Shown here: in pieces, positions 36,491-46,819 of the stretch
Numbering within the stretch: position 1 is the stretch's first letter
How the letters are laid out: each line of letters opens with the position of its first letter
Source of the DNA: Millisia brevis NBRC 105863
GTDB taxonomy: Bacteria > Actinomycetota > Actinomycetes > Mycobacteriales > Mycobacteriaceae
Assembly (NCBI RefSeq): GCF_001552615.1
Contig: NZ_BCRN01000019.1
Coordinates: 1 to 64,000, forward strand
DNA length: 64,000 bases
Reading direction: 5' to 3'
Program-made: the position numbers and the translations under genes
Notes under the pieces: model-generated
Told to the model about the DNA's origin: nothing
What the model saw: the letters and a program-made list of their open reading frames with translations, nothing else
The model's database searches: none

Positions 36491-38536
36491 ATGACCTCTC
36501 TGCCGCCGCTCGTCAAGCCGCCGCGGCGTACCCGTCGCGACCCGACCGGCGGCGACGCGGCGCGCGAATGGCGCGAACTGGTCGACCAACCGCCGATGTA
36601 CCCGCGGATCAGCATCGAGGCGAACGTCGAGATCCCGATGAGCGACGGGGTGACCATCCGCACCTACGTCTGCCGCCCGGCCGACGAATCCGGCCGCCCG
36701 ATCGATGCCCCGTTCCCGACGGTCGTCAACATCACGCCCTACAACAAGCGGATCATCAAAGCGGTCGACTCGATCCTCACCGCGCCGATCCTGGGCCCCA
36801 CGCTGCGGAAGCTGTCGGCGGATGTCGACTTCAGCGGCACCCGGTTCGAGGGCATCACCGAGATCACCCGGGTGATCGCCGGCGGCGCGGCCGATCTGCT
36901 GACGATCAACCGGCATCTGGTGCGCAGCGGCTATGTGCAGTTGATCGCCGATGCCCGCGGGACCGGGGCGTCGACCGGCGTCTGGGACATCCTGCACGAA
37001 CGCGAGCAACTCGACTCGCTCGAGATCATCGAGTGGGCGCGGACCCAACCGTGGAGCAACGGCCGACTCGGTATGGCGGGCATCTCCTATTCGGCGATCA
37101 ACGCCCTGCAGGCCGCCGGGCACCGACCGGCGGGACTGGACGCGATCTTCGCCGTCGAGGGCTCGGAGAACATCCTGCGCGAGTTGTTCGCGACCGGCGG
37201 TATCCCGTCCGGGTTCATCCCGATGTGGATGGCGACGGTCAACGCGTTCAAATGGCTGCCGACCCTGCCGCCGGGGCGGGCCGGCATCGACTGGCTGCGC
37301 GCCCGGCTCTCCTCTCCGGCGACCTCCCTGGGCGAGTTGGCCCGCGGTTACGTCACCGGCGACGACTACCGGCTCTACGACGGCACCTTCTTCGACGCGG
37401 TCGGCCCACTGGTCGAGCGGATCGATGTGCCGACCTTCCTCTACGGCTGCTGGCACGACGTCTTCGCCGGCGCCGGGCCGAATCTCTACCGGCGGTTGCG
37501 ATTGCGCTCCGGCCGCAAGCAGTTGCTGATGGGCGACGGTTACCACGCCAATCCGGGGATCGGCTTCGGGCAGGACGGCTTCCCGCCGCGCCTGGACGTC
37601 CTGGAACGAGCGTGGTTCGACCGGTGGTTGCGCGATATCCCCAATGGGGTCGACACCTACGGCCCGGTCACCGTCCGCCGACAGGGATCCGGCTGGGTGT
37701 CGATGACCACCTACCCCGCTCCCTATACCCGCCAGCGTCGGCTCTTCCTGTCCGCGACGCCGTCCGGTTCGGCCGACCACGCCCGCCACGACGGCTCCCT
37801 GATCGACGCCCCGGAGTACTCGCCCGCGATGCCGATCGATATCCGGCCCGGCCTGCGATCGATCTTCTCCCGCGACACCACGCAGACCTTCGCCGGTCTG
37901 CCGGCGGTCTTCGGCGGGCCGTTCACCTACGACGCGCGCTTCCCGGAGCGCGACGCGCTGACCTTCTCGACGCCGCCGGTGCCGACCCGCACGGTGATCT
38001 CGGGCGGGATGAACCTGCGCCTGAACACCGTCGCCCACGCGCACGAGACGCTGTGGGTGGTCTGGCTGTGCGACGTCTCCCCCGACGGGTCGTCGCGGCA
38101 GATCAGCGACGGCGCCCTGCTCGCCTCCCGGCGGGCCGTCGACGAGGTGCACAGCGAGTACGCTGCCGACGGCGAGTTCCTCGCGGCCCGCCAGCTGTTG
38201 ACCCGCGCGGCGCTGCTGCCGGTCGTCCCGGAGGTACCCACCATTCTCGAGATTCCGCTCTTCGCGACCGACGCCGTCCTCGAACCCGGACACCGGCTGC
38301 GGATCGACATCCTGGCGGGCGCCCCGCCGCGATATCTGCCGACGCTGCGCGATCTGGCACGCACCCGGCTGGCCCGCCAGACGGTCCTGATCGATCGCGA
38401 GCAGCCCAGCTTCCTGACCCTGCGGGCGACCGGTTCGCTGGGAGCGCCGGTGGTGTCCCCCGACCTTCCCGAACTCGACCTTCCCGAACTCGACCTTCCC
38501 GAACCGGACGACACCACCACGGAGGTTTCCCTGTGA
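36491..38536 (+). CDS. CocE/NonD-family hydrolase (X-Pro dipeptidyl-peptidase-like)
   Basis: A 681-residue hydrolase. The catalytic Ser is in the GISYSAINAL nucleophile elbow (about 200) after an ADARGTGASTGVWD stretch. The C-terminal beta-jellyroll domain (PPxxC_C, about 430 on) is typical of CocE/NonD and Xaa-Pro peptidases. The far end has three LDLPE-type repeats. No signal peptide is seen, so it is cytosolic. Physiological substrate unknown: cocaine esterase-like esters, amide or peptide are possible. The start is the first plausible ATG; no ribosome site is strong. It overlaps the next hydrolase in GTGA. Confidence 0.83.
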   Translation: MTSLPPLVKPPRRTRRDPTGGDAAREWRELVDQPPMYPRISIEANVEIPMSDGVTIRTYVCRPADESGRPIDAPFPTVVNITPYNKRIIKAVDSILTAPILGPTLRKLSADVDFSGTRFEGITEITRVIAGGAADLLTINRHLVRSGYVQLIADARGTGASTGVWDILHEREQLDSLEIIEWARTQPWSNGRLGMAGISYSAINALQAAGHRPAGLDAIFAVEGSENILRELFATGGIPSGFIPMWMATVNAFKWLPTLPPGRAGIDWLRARLSSPATSLGELARGYVTGDDYRLYDGTFFDAVGPLVERIDVPTFLYGCWHDVFAGAGPNLYRRLRLRSGRKQLLMGDGYHANPGIGFGQDGFPPRLDVLERAWFDRWLRDIPNGVDTYGPVTVRRQGSGWVSMTTYPAPYTRQRRLFLSATPSGSADHARHDGSLIDAPEYSPAMPIDIRPGLRSIFSRDTTQTFAGLPAVFGGPFTYDARFPERDALTFSTPPVPTRTVISGGMNLRLNTVAHAHETLWVVWLCDVSPDGSSRQISDGALLASRRAVDEVHSEYAADGEFLAARQLLTRAALLPVVPEVPTILEIPLFATDAVLEPGHRLRIDILAGAPPRYLPTLRDLARTRLARQTVLIDREQPSFLTLRATGSLGAPVVSPDLPELDLPELDLPEPDDTTTEVSL

Positions 38537-39450
38537 CCATCGACATCACCGAACCGTTGTCCGGGGTGGCGAAGGTCGGCGAGATCGAGCTGGCCTGGCA
38601 GCAATTCGGCGACCCGGACGCGCCGCCGATCGTGCTGATCATGGGCTTCGGCGCGCAGTCGGTGCGCTGGCCGGACACCTTCTGCCGACGCCTCGCGGAC
38701 CCCGGGTATCGGGTGATCCGTTTCGACAATCGCGATATCGGTCTGTCGACGATCCTCGACGGGGTGCGCGCGCCGATGCTCGATCCCGCTCGTATGGCGC
38801 GGCATTGGCTGGGTCTGCCCAGTCCGGCGCCGTACACGCTGGCCGATATGGCCGACGACACCGTGGGCCTGTTCGACGCGCTCGACCTCGATCGGGTGCA
38901 CCTGATCGGCGAATCGATGGGCGGCATGATCGCGCAGATCGTCGCGGCGGAGCACCCGGAGCGCATCCGGTCGTTGGGGATCGTGCACTCCTCGACCCTG
39001 CAGCCGTTCCTGCCGCCGCCGCGGCCGGCCGCGATCCGCGCGATGACCACCGGGCCGACCGACCCGAGCGATCCGGAGTCGATCCTTCACCAGGGTGCAC
39101 GCGCGACGATGGTGATCGGCAGCCCCGGCTTTCCGCGGCCGTACGAGGAGCACCTGGAGGTGGCCCGCGCCTCGTACGAGCGCTCGTACCATCCGGCCGG
39201 CATCATCCGACAGCTCGCGGCGCTGACCGGGGCGGGCAGCCTGCTCCCCCACAGCCGTCGCATCTCCGCTCCGACGGTCGTGCTGCACGGCAAGGCCGAC
39301 CCGTTGGTGCCGATCGCTTGCGGCCGCGCGGTCGCCCGGGCGATTCCGGACGCCCGTCTGGTGACGATCCCCGGCTGGGGCCACGATCTGCCCGAGCCGT
39401 TGCATCGGCGCCTGACCGACGAGCTGCTGACCGTCATCACCCCGGCATAG
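38533..39450 (+). CDS. Alpha/beta hydrolase, LipG-like
   Basis: A 305-residue serine hydrolase. Oxyanion region VLIMGFGAQSVRW, nucleophile elbow GESMGGMIAQ (Ser about 121), Asp in VVLHGKADPLVP and His in GWGHDLP complete the triad. The sequence strongly resembles mycobacterial LipG, also located between the rplA and rplJ loci. GTG start with GGAGG seven bases upstream and a GTGA overlap with the CocE gene, so the two are likely co-translated and may act on related esters. Substrate unproven. Confidence 0.85.
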   Translation: MTIDITEPLSGVAKVGEIELAWQQFGDPDAPPIVLIMGFGAQSVRWPDTFCRRLADPGYRVIRFDNRDIGLSTILDGVRAPMLDPARMARHWLGLPSPAPYTLADMADDTVGLFDALDLDRVHLIGESMGGMIAQIVAAEHPERIRSLGIVHSSTLQPFLPPPRPAAIRAMTTGPTDPSDPESILHQGARATMVIGSPGFPRPYEEHLEVARASYERSYHPAGIIRQLAALTGAGSLLPHSRRISAPTVVLHGKADPLVPIACGRAVARAIPDARLVTIPGWGHDLPEPLHRRLTDELLTVITPA

Positions 39451-39481
39451 CCGCGCCGGCCGGGCGGCGCCGTCGGCCGGC

Positions 39482-40081
39482 TCAGCCGACGGTCGCGCGC
39501 AGAAAGTCGAGCACCCGGGCGGTCACCCGCCGCTCGATCGGCTCGTGGAACAGGTCGTGCCCGGCGTCGGGGAAGACCTCGACAGCGACGGCCCGATCGC
39601 CGATCGCGTCCAGCAGCGGATCGAGCGGCGTCATGCGATCGTCGGCGCCGTGCACGAACAGCGTCGGCAGCGCGGTCAATCGGTCGAGCGCCTCGGGGCC
39701 GACCGCCTTGGCGGGCGTTCCGCACAGGATCGCCGCCTCCCAGGTCCCGCCGGTCGCGACATCCGCGATCACCGTCGCCGCACCCAGTGAATGCCCCAGC
39801 ACCGCCCGCGGCCGGCCGAGGGTGCCGGCCAACAGCCGCAGGTCGCCCGCCGATACCGATGGGTCGGGTCGCTCGGTATCGCCCTCGCTCAGCCCGTGGC
39901 CCGCCAGGTCCAGCCCGTGGACCGCGATACCGGCGCCGGTCAGCCGCCGGGCGACGTGGTGATAGAGGGCGCTGTGCTGGCCGCGGCCGTGCACGATCAC
40001 CAGATCGCACCACGCCGGGGTCGTCCCGGCCGGCCACGAGCGATAGTGCACCTGACCGGTGCTCCCCGGGTAGAACGGCAT
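39482..40081 (-). CDS. Alpha/beta hydrolase (monoacylglycerol lipase-like)
   Basis: A 199-residue serine hydrolase with the elbow LGHSLGAATV (Ser about 97), an Asp in VHGADDRMTPLDP and a His in DAGHDLFHEP. It is shorter than the usual monoacylglycerol lipase, lacking most of the cap. It lies convergent with the LipG-like gene and divergent from the following small gene. Substrate unknown. Confidence 0.75.
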   Translation of the reverse strand: MPFYPGSTGQVHYRSWPAGTTPAWCDLVIVHGRGQHSALYHHVARRLTGAGIAVHGLDLAGHGLSEGDTERPDPSVSAGDLRLLAGTLGRPRAVLGHSLGAATVIADVATGGTWEAAILCGTPAKAVGPEALDRLTALPTLFVHGADDRMTPLDPLLDAIGDRAVAVEVFPDAGHDLFHEPIERRVTARVLDFLRATVG

Positions 40082-40136
40082 GCCCCGAGTGTCACACCGC
40101 CCACCGCTCGGCGCGACCTCGGGTACATTTACGAAC

Positions 40137-40733
40137 ATGACTACTAGAACGTCTATTCTAAATCGCGCGGGCTGGACAACGATCACCCCGCCGACGCTGA
40201 TCAACGTCCATCGCCGCCGCGTCGAGGTCCCCGAGGCCGCTCGGCAACTCCTTCGGCAGGTCCACCTCCCCGAGTCCGGGGTATGGCCGACCGACGGCTG
40301 GCCGCCGCTGATCCTCGATCGTGGTCTCGAGCCGGGCTCGACCGGCGGGCACGGACCGATCCGCTATGCGGTGGCCCGGGTCGACCCCGATCGGCTGCGC
40401 TTCGTCTTCTCCCCCGCGTCCGGTATCGACGGCTTCCACGAATTTCGGGTCGACGAGATTCGGGGCGGGCAGTTTCGGGGCGGACAGGACGGGGACGGCG
40501 CCGAGTTGGTCCACGAACTGCGCATCGAGGGACCCACCCGCTTCCTGCGCGCGGCGATCATCCCGCTGCACGATGCGCTGATCGAGGACCTGCTGGACAA
40601 CGTCGACGCCCTGTTGACCGGCGCGCCGCCGCCGAGGCGCCGCTGGTCGCTACGCGTCCGCGTCCTGCGCCGCTTCCTCGAGGTCACCCAAACACGAAAC
40701 CGGCGGGCCACCGGAAGCAGCGCTTCCCGGTGA
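40137..40733 (+). CDS. Conserved hypothetical, SRPBCC-like
   Basis: A 198-residue protein with no recognised motif. The central part (about 55-165: WPPLILDRGLEP, GPIRYAVARV, LRFVFSPASG, GFHEFRVDE) alternates beta-strands and a C-terminal helix, compatible with a SRPBCC/START-like lipid-binding fold; this is inference. The last 40 residues are basic. A TACATT hexamer ends seven bases before the ATG, suggesting a leaderless mRNA and supporting this start. Convergent with rplA across a hairpin that overlaps its 3' end. Confidence 0.6.
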   Translation: MTTRTSILNRAGWTTITPPTLINVHRRRVEVPEAARQLLRQVHLPESGVWPTDGWPPLILDRGLEPGSTGGHGPIRYAVARVDPDRLRFVFSPASGIDGFHEFRVDEIRGGQFRGGQDGDGAELVHELRIEGPTRFLRAAIIPLHDALIEDLLDNVDALLTGAPPPRRRWSLRVRVLRRFLEVTQTRNRRATGSSASR

Positions 40734-40743
40734 CCCGCCGGTT
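40698..40743. terminator. Bidirectional terminator hairpin between SRPBCC-like gene and rplA
   Basis: A long stem: AACCGGCGGG pairs with CCCGCCGGTT, then one mismatch, then CACC with GGTG, one bulge, and GGAAGC with GCTTCC. The minus-strand side continues into GGTTTCGTGTTT. It overlaps the 3' end of the plus-strand gene and ends the rplK-rplA transcript. Confidence 0.75.
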
Positions 40744-40787
40744 CGTTGATCGGGGTCCTGGTCGTCAGGCCCTCGCTACCGAGGTCG

Positions 40788-41507
40788 TCAGACCGCGGCC
40801 TCATCCTCGAGAAGGTTGCGCGTCCGGTTCGGATCCACCGGGATGCCCGGTCCGGTGGTCGTCGTGAACGTGATCTTCTTCAGGTAGCGGCCCTTGGCCG
40901 TCGACGGCTTCGCACGCAGGATCTCGTCCAGCGCGGCAGCGTAGTTCTCCACCAGCTTGGCGTCGTCGAAGGACGCCTTGCCGATGACGAAGTGCAGGTT
41001 GGCCTGCTTGTCGACGCGGAAGTTGATCTTTCCGCCCTTGATGTCGCTGACCGCCTTGGTGACGTCGGGCGTCACGGTGCCGGTCTTCGGGTTCGGCATG
41101 AGACCACGCGGGCCCAGGACGCGCGCGATGCGGCCGACCTTGGCCATCTGGTCCGGGGTGGCGATCGCGGCGTCGAAGTCGAGCCAGCCGCCCTGGATGC
41201 GCTCGATCAGATCCTCCGCGCCCACGACGTCGGCGCCGGCGGCCTCGGCCTCTGCGGCCTTCTCGCCCACCGCGAAGACGATGACGCGAGCGGTCTTACC
41301 GGTGCCGTTGGGGAGGTTGACGGTGCCGCGCACCATCTGGTCGGCCTTGCGGGGATCGACGCCCAGGCGCAGAGCGACCTCGACGGTGGCGTCGAACTTG
41401 CTCGACGCGGTCTCCTTGGCCAAGCGGGTGGCCTCGAGCGGCGAGTAGAGCTGATCGAAGTCGATCTTCTCGGCCGCGGCCAGGTATGCCTTGCTGCGTT
41501 TTGCCAT
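40788..41507 (-). CDS. rplA: 50S ribosomal protein L1
   Basis: A 239-residue L1 stalk protein that binds 23S rRNA and, in many bacteria, the rplKA mRNA as translational repressor. It has the L1 motif [18 protein letters not shown] (about 125-142) and [11 protein letters not shown]. It follows rplK by 75 bases. Confidence 0.97.
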   Translation of the reverse strand: MAKRSKAYLAAAEKIDFDQLYSPLEATRLAKETASSKFDATVEVALRLGVDPRKADQMVRGTVNLPNGTGKTARVIVFAVGEKAAEAEAAGADVVGAEDLIERIQGGWLDFDAAIATPDQMAKVGRIARVLGPRGLMPNPKTGTVTPDVTKAVSDIKGGKINFRVDKQANLHFVIGKASFDDAKLVENYAAALDEILRAKPSTAKGRYLKKITFTTTTGPGIPVDPNRTRNLLEDEAAV

Positions 41508-41582
41508 GATGTGCTGTTCCTTCTATCGGTTCAGATGTGGTTCGCGGGCCTGGCCGGCCCTTCCACGTGAGCTCGAAAGAGC

Positions 41583-42017
41583 TCAGCCCTCGACGGTGAT
41601 ACCCATCGAACGGGCGGTGCCGGCGATGATCTTCGCGGCAGCCTCGACGTCGTTCGCGTTGAGGTCTTCCTGCTTCGTCTTCGCGATCTCGCGCACCTGA
41701 TCCATGGTCACCTTGGCGACCTTGGTCTTGTGCGGCTCGCCGGAGCCCTTCTGCACACCCGCGGCCTTCAGCAGCAGCTTCGCCGCCGGCGGGGTCTTGA
41801 GCTTGAAGTCGAACGAGCGATCCTCGTAGACGGAGATCTCCACCGGGATGACGTTGCCGCGCTGCGACTCGGTCGCGGCGTTGTACGCCTTGCAGAACTC
41901 CATGATGTTGACGCCGTGCTGGCCCAGCGCGGGGCCGACCGGCGGTGCCGGGTTGGCTTGCCCGGCCTGGATCTGAAGTTTGATCAGACCCGCGAGCTTC
42001 TTCTTCTTGGGGGGCAT
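41583..42017 (-). CDS. rplK: 50S ribosomal protein L11
   Basis: A 144-residue protein of the GTPase-associated centre. It begins [20 protein letters not shown], carries the proline-rich [24 protein letters not shown] motif and a C-terminal RNA-binding domain with [23 protein letters not shown]. It follows nusG by 108 bases. Confidence 0.97.
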
Positions 42018-42125
42018 CTTGCTTCCTTGTATCGGTGTATTTTCCTGCGGATATCAACAACCGGGGGACCCGATTCGTTCCGCAAGTCTGTGGGGCCGCG
42101 TCCGCGACCCGCTCGACCGGACCGA

Positions 42126-43451
<1,326 letters not shown>

Positions 43452-43511
43452 TCATTCCTCCCAACCGTTGCGGCCCACCGGTGGGAATCCGCTCGATGTC
43501 TTCTTCCGGTG

Positions 43512-43584
<73 letters not shown>

Positions 43585-43766
43585 TCGGCCGGTTGGCCGA
43601 TCCGAGCCGATCAGGACCGACCCTTCGGGCCGATCCGAGGGATCGGTGACATAAATCCGCGCGCCGTCGCCGAGTATTCGGAGAGCGGCGCGCAGCACAA
43701 ACAATGCCGCCTGATCAAGCTCGGAAGTTCAGTGTACGTCACGACTGCGTCGGGACCGAAATCCGG

Positions 43767-44192
43767 TCAGGGCAACCGTACGCCGGCGGTGGCACGACCG
43801 AAAATCCGCTTGCCGTCGGACGTCGCGGTGATCGCGATCGTGGCGACTCGCGTCTCCTCGTCGATCGACTTGACCTTACCGCTGAAGGTCACCACCGCGG
43901 GCCGATCCGCGGGCACGACAACCATGCTGGTGAACCGCACGTTGTACGACACCACGCGGCCGGGATCGCCGGCCCAATCGGTGACGAAGCCCGCGCCGAG
44001 ACCCATGGTCAACATGCCGTGCGCGACCACGCCGGGAAGCCCGGCGAGCGCGGCGATGTGGTCGGAATAGTGGATCGGGTTGGGATCGCCGGCCGCGCCG
44101 GCGTAGTTCACCAGGTCCCCACGGGTGATCGGCATGTCGACGGCGGGCAGCTCCCCACCGACGACAACCTCACGGAGGTCAGAGGCCGCCAT
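43767..44192 (-). CDS. hadB: (3R)-hydroxyacyl-ACP dehydratase subunit HadB
   Basis: A 141-residue MaoC-type hot-dog enzyme of mycolic acid FAS-II elongation. It carries the catalytic AGDPNPIHYSDHIA motif with the Asp-x4-His dyad (about 36 and 41) and GVVAHGMLTMGLGAGF. It overlaps the hadA stop by 14 bases. HadA is the structural partner. HadC is not found: the next gene is tRNA-Trp after 182 bases. Confidence 0.93.
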   Translation of the reverse strand: MAASDLREVVVGGELPAVDMPITRGDLVNYAGAAGDPNPIHYSDHIAALAGLPGVVAHGMLTMGLGAGFVTDWAGDPGRVVSYNVRFTSMVVVPADRPAVVTFSGKVKSIDEETRVATIAITATSDGKRIFGRATAGVRLP

Positions 44193-44736
44193 ACATCATC
44201 ACACCCTCCACGGCCTCGAGCAGCTCGGCATTCGACTCGCCGTCGGTGCGCGCGGCCAGGGTGGTGACCGTGGTCATCACCGCTTCGCCGGTGCGCTCGT
44301 CGTAGACGTCGTTGCGGGTCACCAACAGGTCGCTGCCGGCCAGCTGCCGGAACGACTCGAAGGTCACGTCGAAAACCAGTCGATCACCGGCCACCACGGG
44401 TCGGTGAAATTCGAGCTGTTGATCGGTCTGCAGCACCTGACTGAGGTCGTAGACCGCGATGACCTCCTCGAACAGCTTGCGCTGCGCGAGGCCACCCATG
44501 ATCGCGACCATCGTCGGCGGAGCGACGATCGCCTCGTGTCCGAGGTCGGCCGCGGCCTGCTCATCCCAATGCGCGGGATGGTAGGCGCGGACGGCGCGAG
44601 CGAACTGACGGATCGACTCGGCGCCGACCTCGTACACACTCTCCGAACGGTAGTGATGTCCGACCACCGCGCGGACCGCTTCGGCCCGGGAGGCCGCCGT
44701 ATCCGCGGGGGCGTTGTCGAGAGCGCTATCGGTCAC
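44179..44736 (-). CDS. hadA: (3R)-hydroxyacyl-ACP dehydratase subunit HadA
   Basis: A hot-dog protein of about 185 residues. It lacks the Asp-x4-His catalytic pair, which is expected for the HadA substrate-binding subunit (VGHHYRSESVYEVGAESIRQFARAV near the N-terminus; VFDVTFESFRQLAGSDLLVTRNDVYDERTGEAV later). It is longer at the N-terminus than the mycobacterial subunit (158). The GTG chosen gives 34 bases after rpmG; a GTG 57 bases earlier overlaps rpmG by 23 bases and the true start may be either. Works with HadB. Confidence 0.9.
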   Translation of the reverse strand: MTDSALDNAPADTAASRAEAVRAVVGHHYRSESVYEVGAESIRQFARAVRAYHPAHWDEQAAADLGHEAIVAPPTMVAIMGGLAQRKLFEEVIAVYDLSQVLQTDQQLEFHRPVVAGDRLVFDVTFESFRQLAGSDLLVTRNDVYDERTGEAVMTTVTTLAARTDGESNAELLEAVEGVMMYGGL

Positions 44737-44770
44737 CGGAGAAAGTCCACTCGTCGCCGACGAACCAGAA

Positions 44771-44938
44771 TCAGCGGGTTTCCCGGTGGCCACGGTGCGT
44801 GCCGCAGTTCGGGCAGAACTTCTTCAGTTCCAGCCGATCGGGGTCGTTGCGCCGATTCTTCTTGGTGATGTAATTGCGATGCTTGCAGACCTCGCACGCC
44901 AAGGTGATCTTGGGGCGAACGTCGGTTGACGAAGCCAT
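44771..44938 (-). CDS. rpmG: 50S ribosomal protein L33
   Basis: A 55-residue protein. CEVC and CPNC give four zinc cysteines, so this is the zinc-containing (C+) form. It begins [22 protein letters not shown] and ends GHRETR. First gene after tRNA-Met in the rpmG-hadA-hadB-tRNA-Trp-secE array. Confidence 0.97.
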   Translation of the reverse strand: MASSTDVRPKITLACEVCKHRNYITKKNRRNDPDRLELKKFCPNCGTHRGHRETR

Positions 44939-45142
44939 CCCAGGTGCCTACTTTCCATGTCCCTGCGGCCGGATGCGCCGGCGGCCGCCTCCGGTTGTTC
45001 CCGGACCTGCCCGAGACCAACGATGGAGAACGCCGCGGTGTTCCCGTCGGAATGGTGTTTCGGCCGGGGACAGTCGGGCGTCGCTCCGAGGGCTGCGTGT
45101 GTTACCCGACGACGAACACCTCGACGCACCGACAACCGTGAG

Positions 45143-45215
45143 TAGCGGTGACCGGACTCGAACCGGCGACGCAACGATTATGAGTCGTTTGCTCTACCAA
45201 CTGAGCTACACCGCC
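45143..45215 (-). tRNA. tRNA-Met (CAT anticodon, elongator)
   Basis: A 73-base cloverleaf. The acceptor GGCGGTG pairs with CACCGCT and A is the discriminator. The anticodon loop reads CTCATAA. The anticodon stem lacks the three consecutive G-C pairs of initiator tRNA, so it is the elongator. tRNA-Ile2 with modified CAT is a less likely alternative. Confidence 0.93.
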
Positions 45216-45253
45216 CTGGTGTCGATCCTCGGGATCGACCCGCGAACCCTCCG

Positions 45254-45326
45254 AGCCCCCTAACGGAATCGAACCGTTGACCTTTTCCTTACCATGGAAA
45301 CGCTCTGCCGACTGAGCTAAGGGGGC
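45254..45326 (-). tRNA. tRNA-Thr (GGT anticodon)
   Basis: A 73-base cloverleaf. Acceptor GCCCCCT pairs with AGGGGGC, and the discriminator is T. The anticodon stem TTTCC pairs with GGAAA around ATGGTAA, giving GGT. It is 38 bases upstream of tRNA-Met on the minus strand. Confidence 0.95.
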
Positions 45327-45431
45327 GTGGCCGGTGGGTGCTTCGAGCACCCTTGGGCCTCCAGAAGAGTACACACCCGGCCCGGTCGGAACCAAATCCG
45401 GTGGTCCGGGGGCGGAACCCTCCGTCGACAA

Positions 45432-45473
45432 CAACGGCCCCCGAGCCGCGTTACCGCTGATCGAGGGCCGTTG
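45432..45473 (-). terminator. Terminator downstream of tRNA-Tyr
   Basis: Arms CAACGGCCC and GGGCCGTTG (with an inner CGA/TCG pair) enclose a 17-base loop, starting nine bases past the tRNA-Tyr 3' end. No T-tract, which is common for actinobacterial terminators. Confidence 0.55.
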
Positions 45474-45482
45474 CCGGCGATG

Positions 45483-45565
45483 TGGCAGGTGTAGGATTCG
45501 AACCTACGTAGGCGTAAGCCGACGGATTTACAGTCCGCTCCCATTGGCCGCTCGGGCAACCTGCC
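45483..45565 (-). tRNA. tRNA-Tyr (GTA anticodon)
   Basis: An 83-base class II tRNA with a long variable arm. Acceptor GGCAGGT pairs with ACCTGCC, A discriminator. The anticodon loop reads CTGTAAA (GTA). No encoded CCA. It is separated from tRNA-Thr by a hairpin terminator, so it is a separate unit. Confidence 0.97.
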
Positions 45566-45732
45566 GTGCGCTGCTGCGCGCCTAGCAGAATACAACCACA
45601 CCACCCCGGCGATGCAAACCGCCTGCACCGAGGCCCTTTTGCGGCCTCGAGGAGCCGAGCTTTCCGGCTTCCCCCGACGGTCCGGTAGGTTGATACGACG
45701 CCAACAGCTTGCTTCAGCCTCGAGGAGTCCGG

Positions 45733-46224
45733 GTGGCCGATTCGTCGTTCGATGTCGTCAGCAAGGTCGACCGACAGGAGGTCGACAACGCGCTCAATCA
45801 GACCGTCAAGGAGTTGGGCACCCGCTACGACTTCCGCGGGACCGATGCCGCCATCGAGTGGTCCGGCCAGGAGACGATCGTCCTGACGGCCAACAGCGAG
45901 GAGCGGGTCACCGCCGCGCTCGAGGTCTTCAAGGAGAAGCTGATCCGACGGGACATCTCGCTCAAGGCGTTCGACGCCGGCGATCCCGCATCCTCCGGCA
46001 AGTCGTACAAGATCACCGGCTCGCTGGTCGAGGGCATCACCTCGGAGAACGCGAAGAAGATCGCCAAGAAGATCCGCGACGAGGGCCCCAAGGGCGTCAA
46101 GGCGCAGATCCAGGGCGACGAGCTGCGGGTCAGCAGCAAGAAGCGCGACGATCTGCAGGCGGTGATCTCGCTGCTCAAGAACGACGATTTCGGGATCGCC
46201 CTGCAGTTCGTCAACTACCGCTGA
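45733..46224 (+). CDS. YajQ-family nucleotide-binding protein
   Basis: A 163-residue protein with the family start [20 protein letters not shown] and the full YajQ pattern (GLT/RNA-binding-like double domain). Family members bind GTP, tRNA or c-di-GMP depending on the organism. The GTG is chosen by GAGGAG six bases upstream. It is adjacent to tRNA-Tyr; the M. tuberculosis counterpart (Rv0566c by memory) is also nearby htpX. Its exact role is unknown. Confidence 0.9.
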   Translation: MADSSFDVVSKVDRQEVDNALNQTVKELGTRYDFRGTDAAIEWSGQETIVLTANSEERVTAALEVFKEKLIRRDISLKAFDAGDPASSGKSYKITGSLVEGITSENAKKIAKKIRDEGPKGVKAQIQGDELRVSSKKRDDLQAVISLLKNDDFGIALQFVNYR

Positions 46225-46232
46225 GCCGCTCG

Positions 46233-46724
46233 ATGACCGCCGCGCGCGTGCGCCTGTTCGCCGACGAGTTGACCGTCGGAGCGTCCTTCCCGTTCGAACC
46301 GTACGAGGTGACCGAACGCGAGATCCTCGACTTCGCCGGACGGTGGGATCCGCAGTGGTTCCACCTCGAGCCGGTCGCGGCGCGCAGCGGCCCCTTCCAG
46401 GGCCTGATCGCCAGCGGAATCCAGACCCTGGCGATCGCCCAGCGCCTGTCGGTCCTGGCGGCCTACGGCCACTGGCAGGTGATCGCCGGCCGCGAGTTGC
46501 ACTCGCTCCGATTCCGCCGGCCGGTGCGCCCCGGGATGACGTTGACCGGCGCGGTCGAGATCACCGCGATCACCCCCGATCGACCCGCCCCCGGTCGCGC
46601 CGACCGCTCGCTGGTCTCCGTCGCGATCGACCTGATCGATTCCGGGGCGACCGACCCCCGCGGCAGCACGGTTCTGTCCGGTGCGATGGACATGTTTGTC
46701 GCGCGGCGATCGACCGCTTCGTAG
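46233..46724 (+). CDS. MaoC-like dehydratase
   Basis: A 163-residue hot-dog protein with the R-hydratase dyad in WDPQWFHLEP (Asp-x4-His, about 39 and 44) and GPFQGLIASGIQT. It may hydrate 2-enoyl-CoA or ACP. It follows the YajQ gene by eight bases and may be co-transcribed. It is not HadC: the neighbours differ and it is a single active domain with its own dyad. Substrate unknown. Confidence 0.82.
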   Translation: MTAARVRLFADELTVGASFPFEPYEVTEREILDFAGRWDPQWFHLEPVAARSGPFQGLIASGIQTLAIAQRLSVLAAYGHWQVIAGRELHSLRFRRPVRPGMTLTGAVEITAITPDRPAPGRADRSLVSVAIDLIDSGATDPRGSTVLSGAMDMFVARRSTAS

Positions 46725-46819
46725 GCGTCGTACCCGAGTAGGCTCCGGTTCGCCCGGCGTACAGCCCGCGCCGATCCCGGCCTGTGCCGGTCCGCGCACA
46801 CCTCGTCTCGGAGGTATCC

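Noticed and set aside
36170-38293. Antisense 707-codon frame over the CocE gene
   Set aside because: It runs opposite a full-length hydrolase with an intact nucleophile elbow; the Arg-rich translation is typical of GC-rich shadow frames.
36568-39450. Plus-strand 960-codon frame across the CocE and LipG-like genes
   Set aside because: Its front part is a +1 shadow of CocE; only the end is the LipG-like gene, whose start is set by a GGAGG and a GTGA overlap.
45143-45215. tRNA with CAT anticodon as initiator tRNA
   Set aside because: The anticodon stem lacks three consecutive G-C pairs and the first pair is G-U, so it is read as the elongator.
45143-45565. tRNA cluster as a prophage or ICE attachment site
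   Set aside because: No integrase, direct repeat or foreign-composition DNA is found next to the tRNA genes.
46233-46724. MaoC protein as the missing HadC
   Set aside because: It has its own Asp-x4-His dyad, lies beside yajQ rather than in the had locus, and has no partner for a Had heterodimer.
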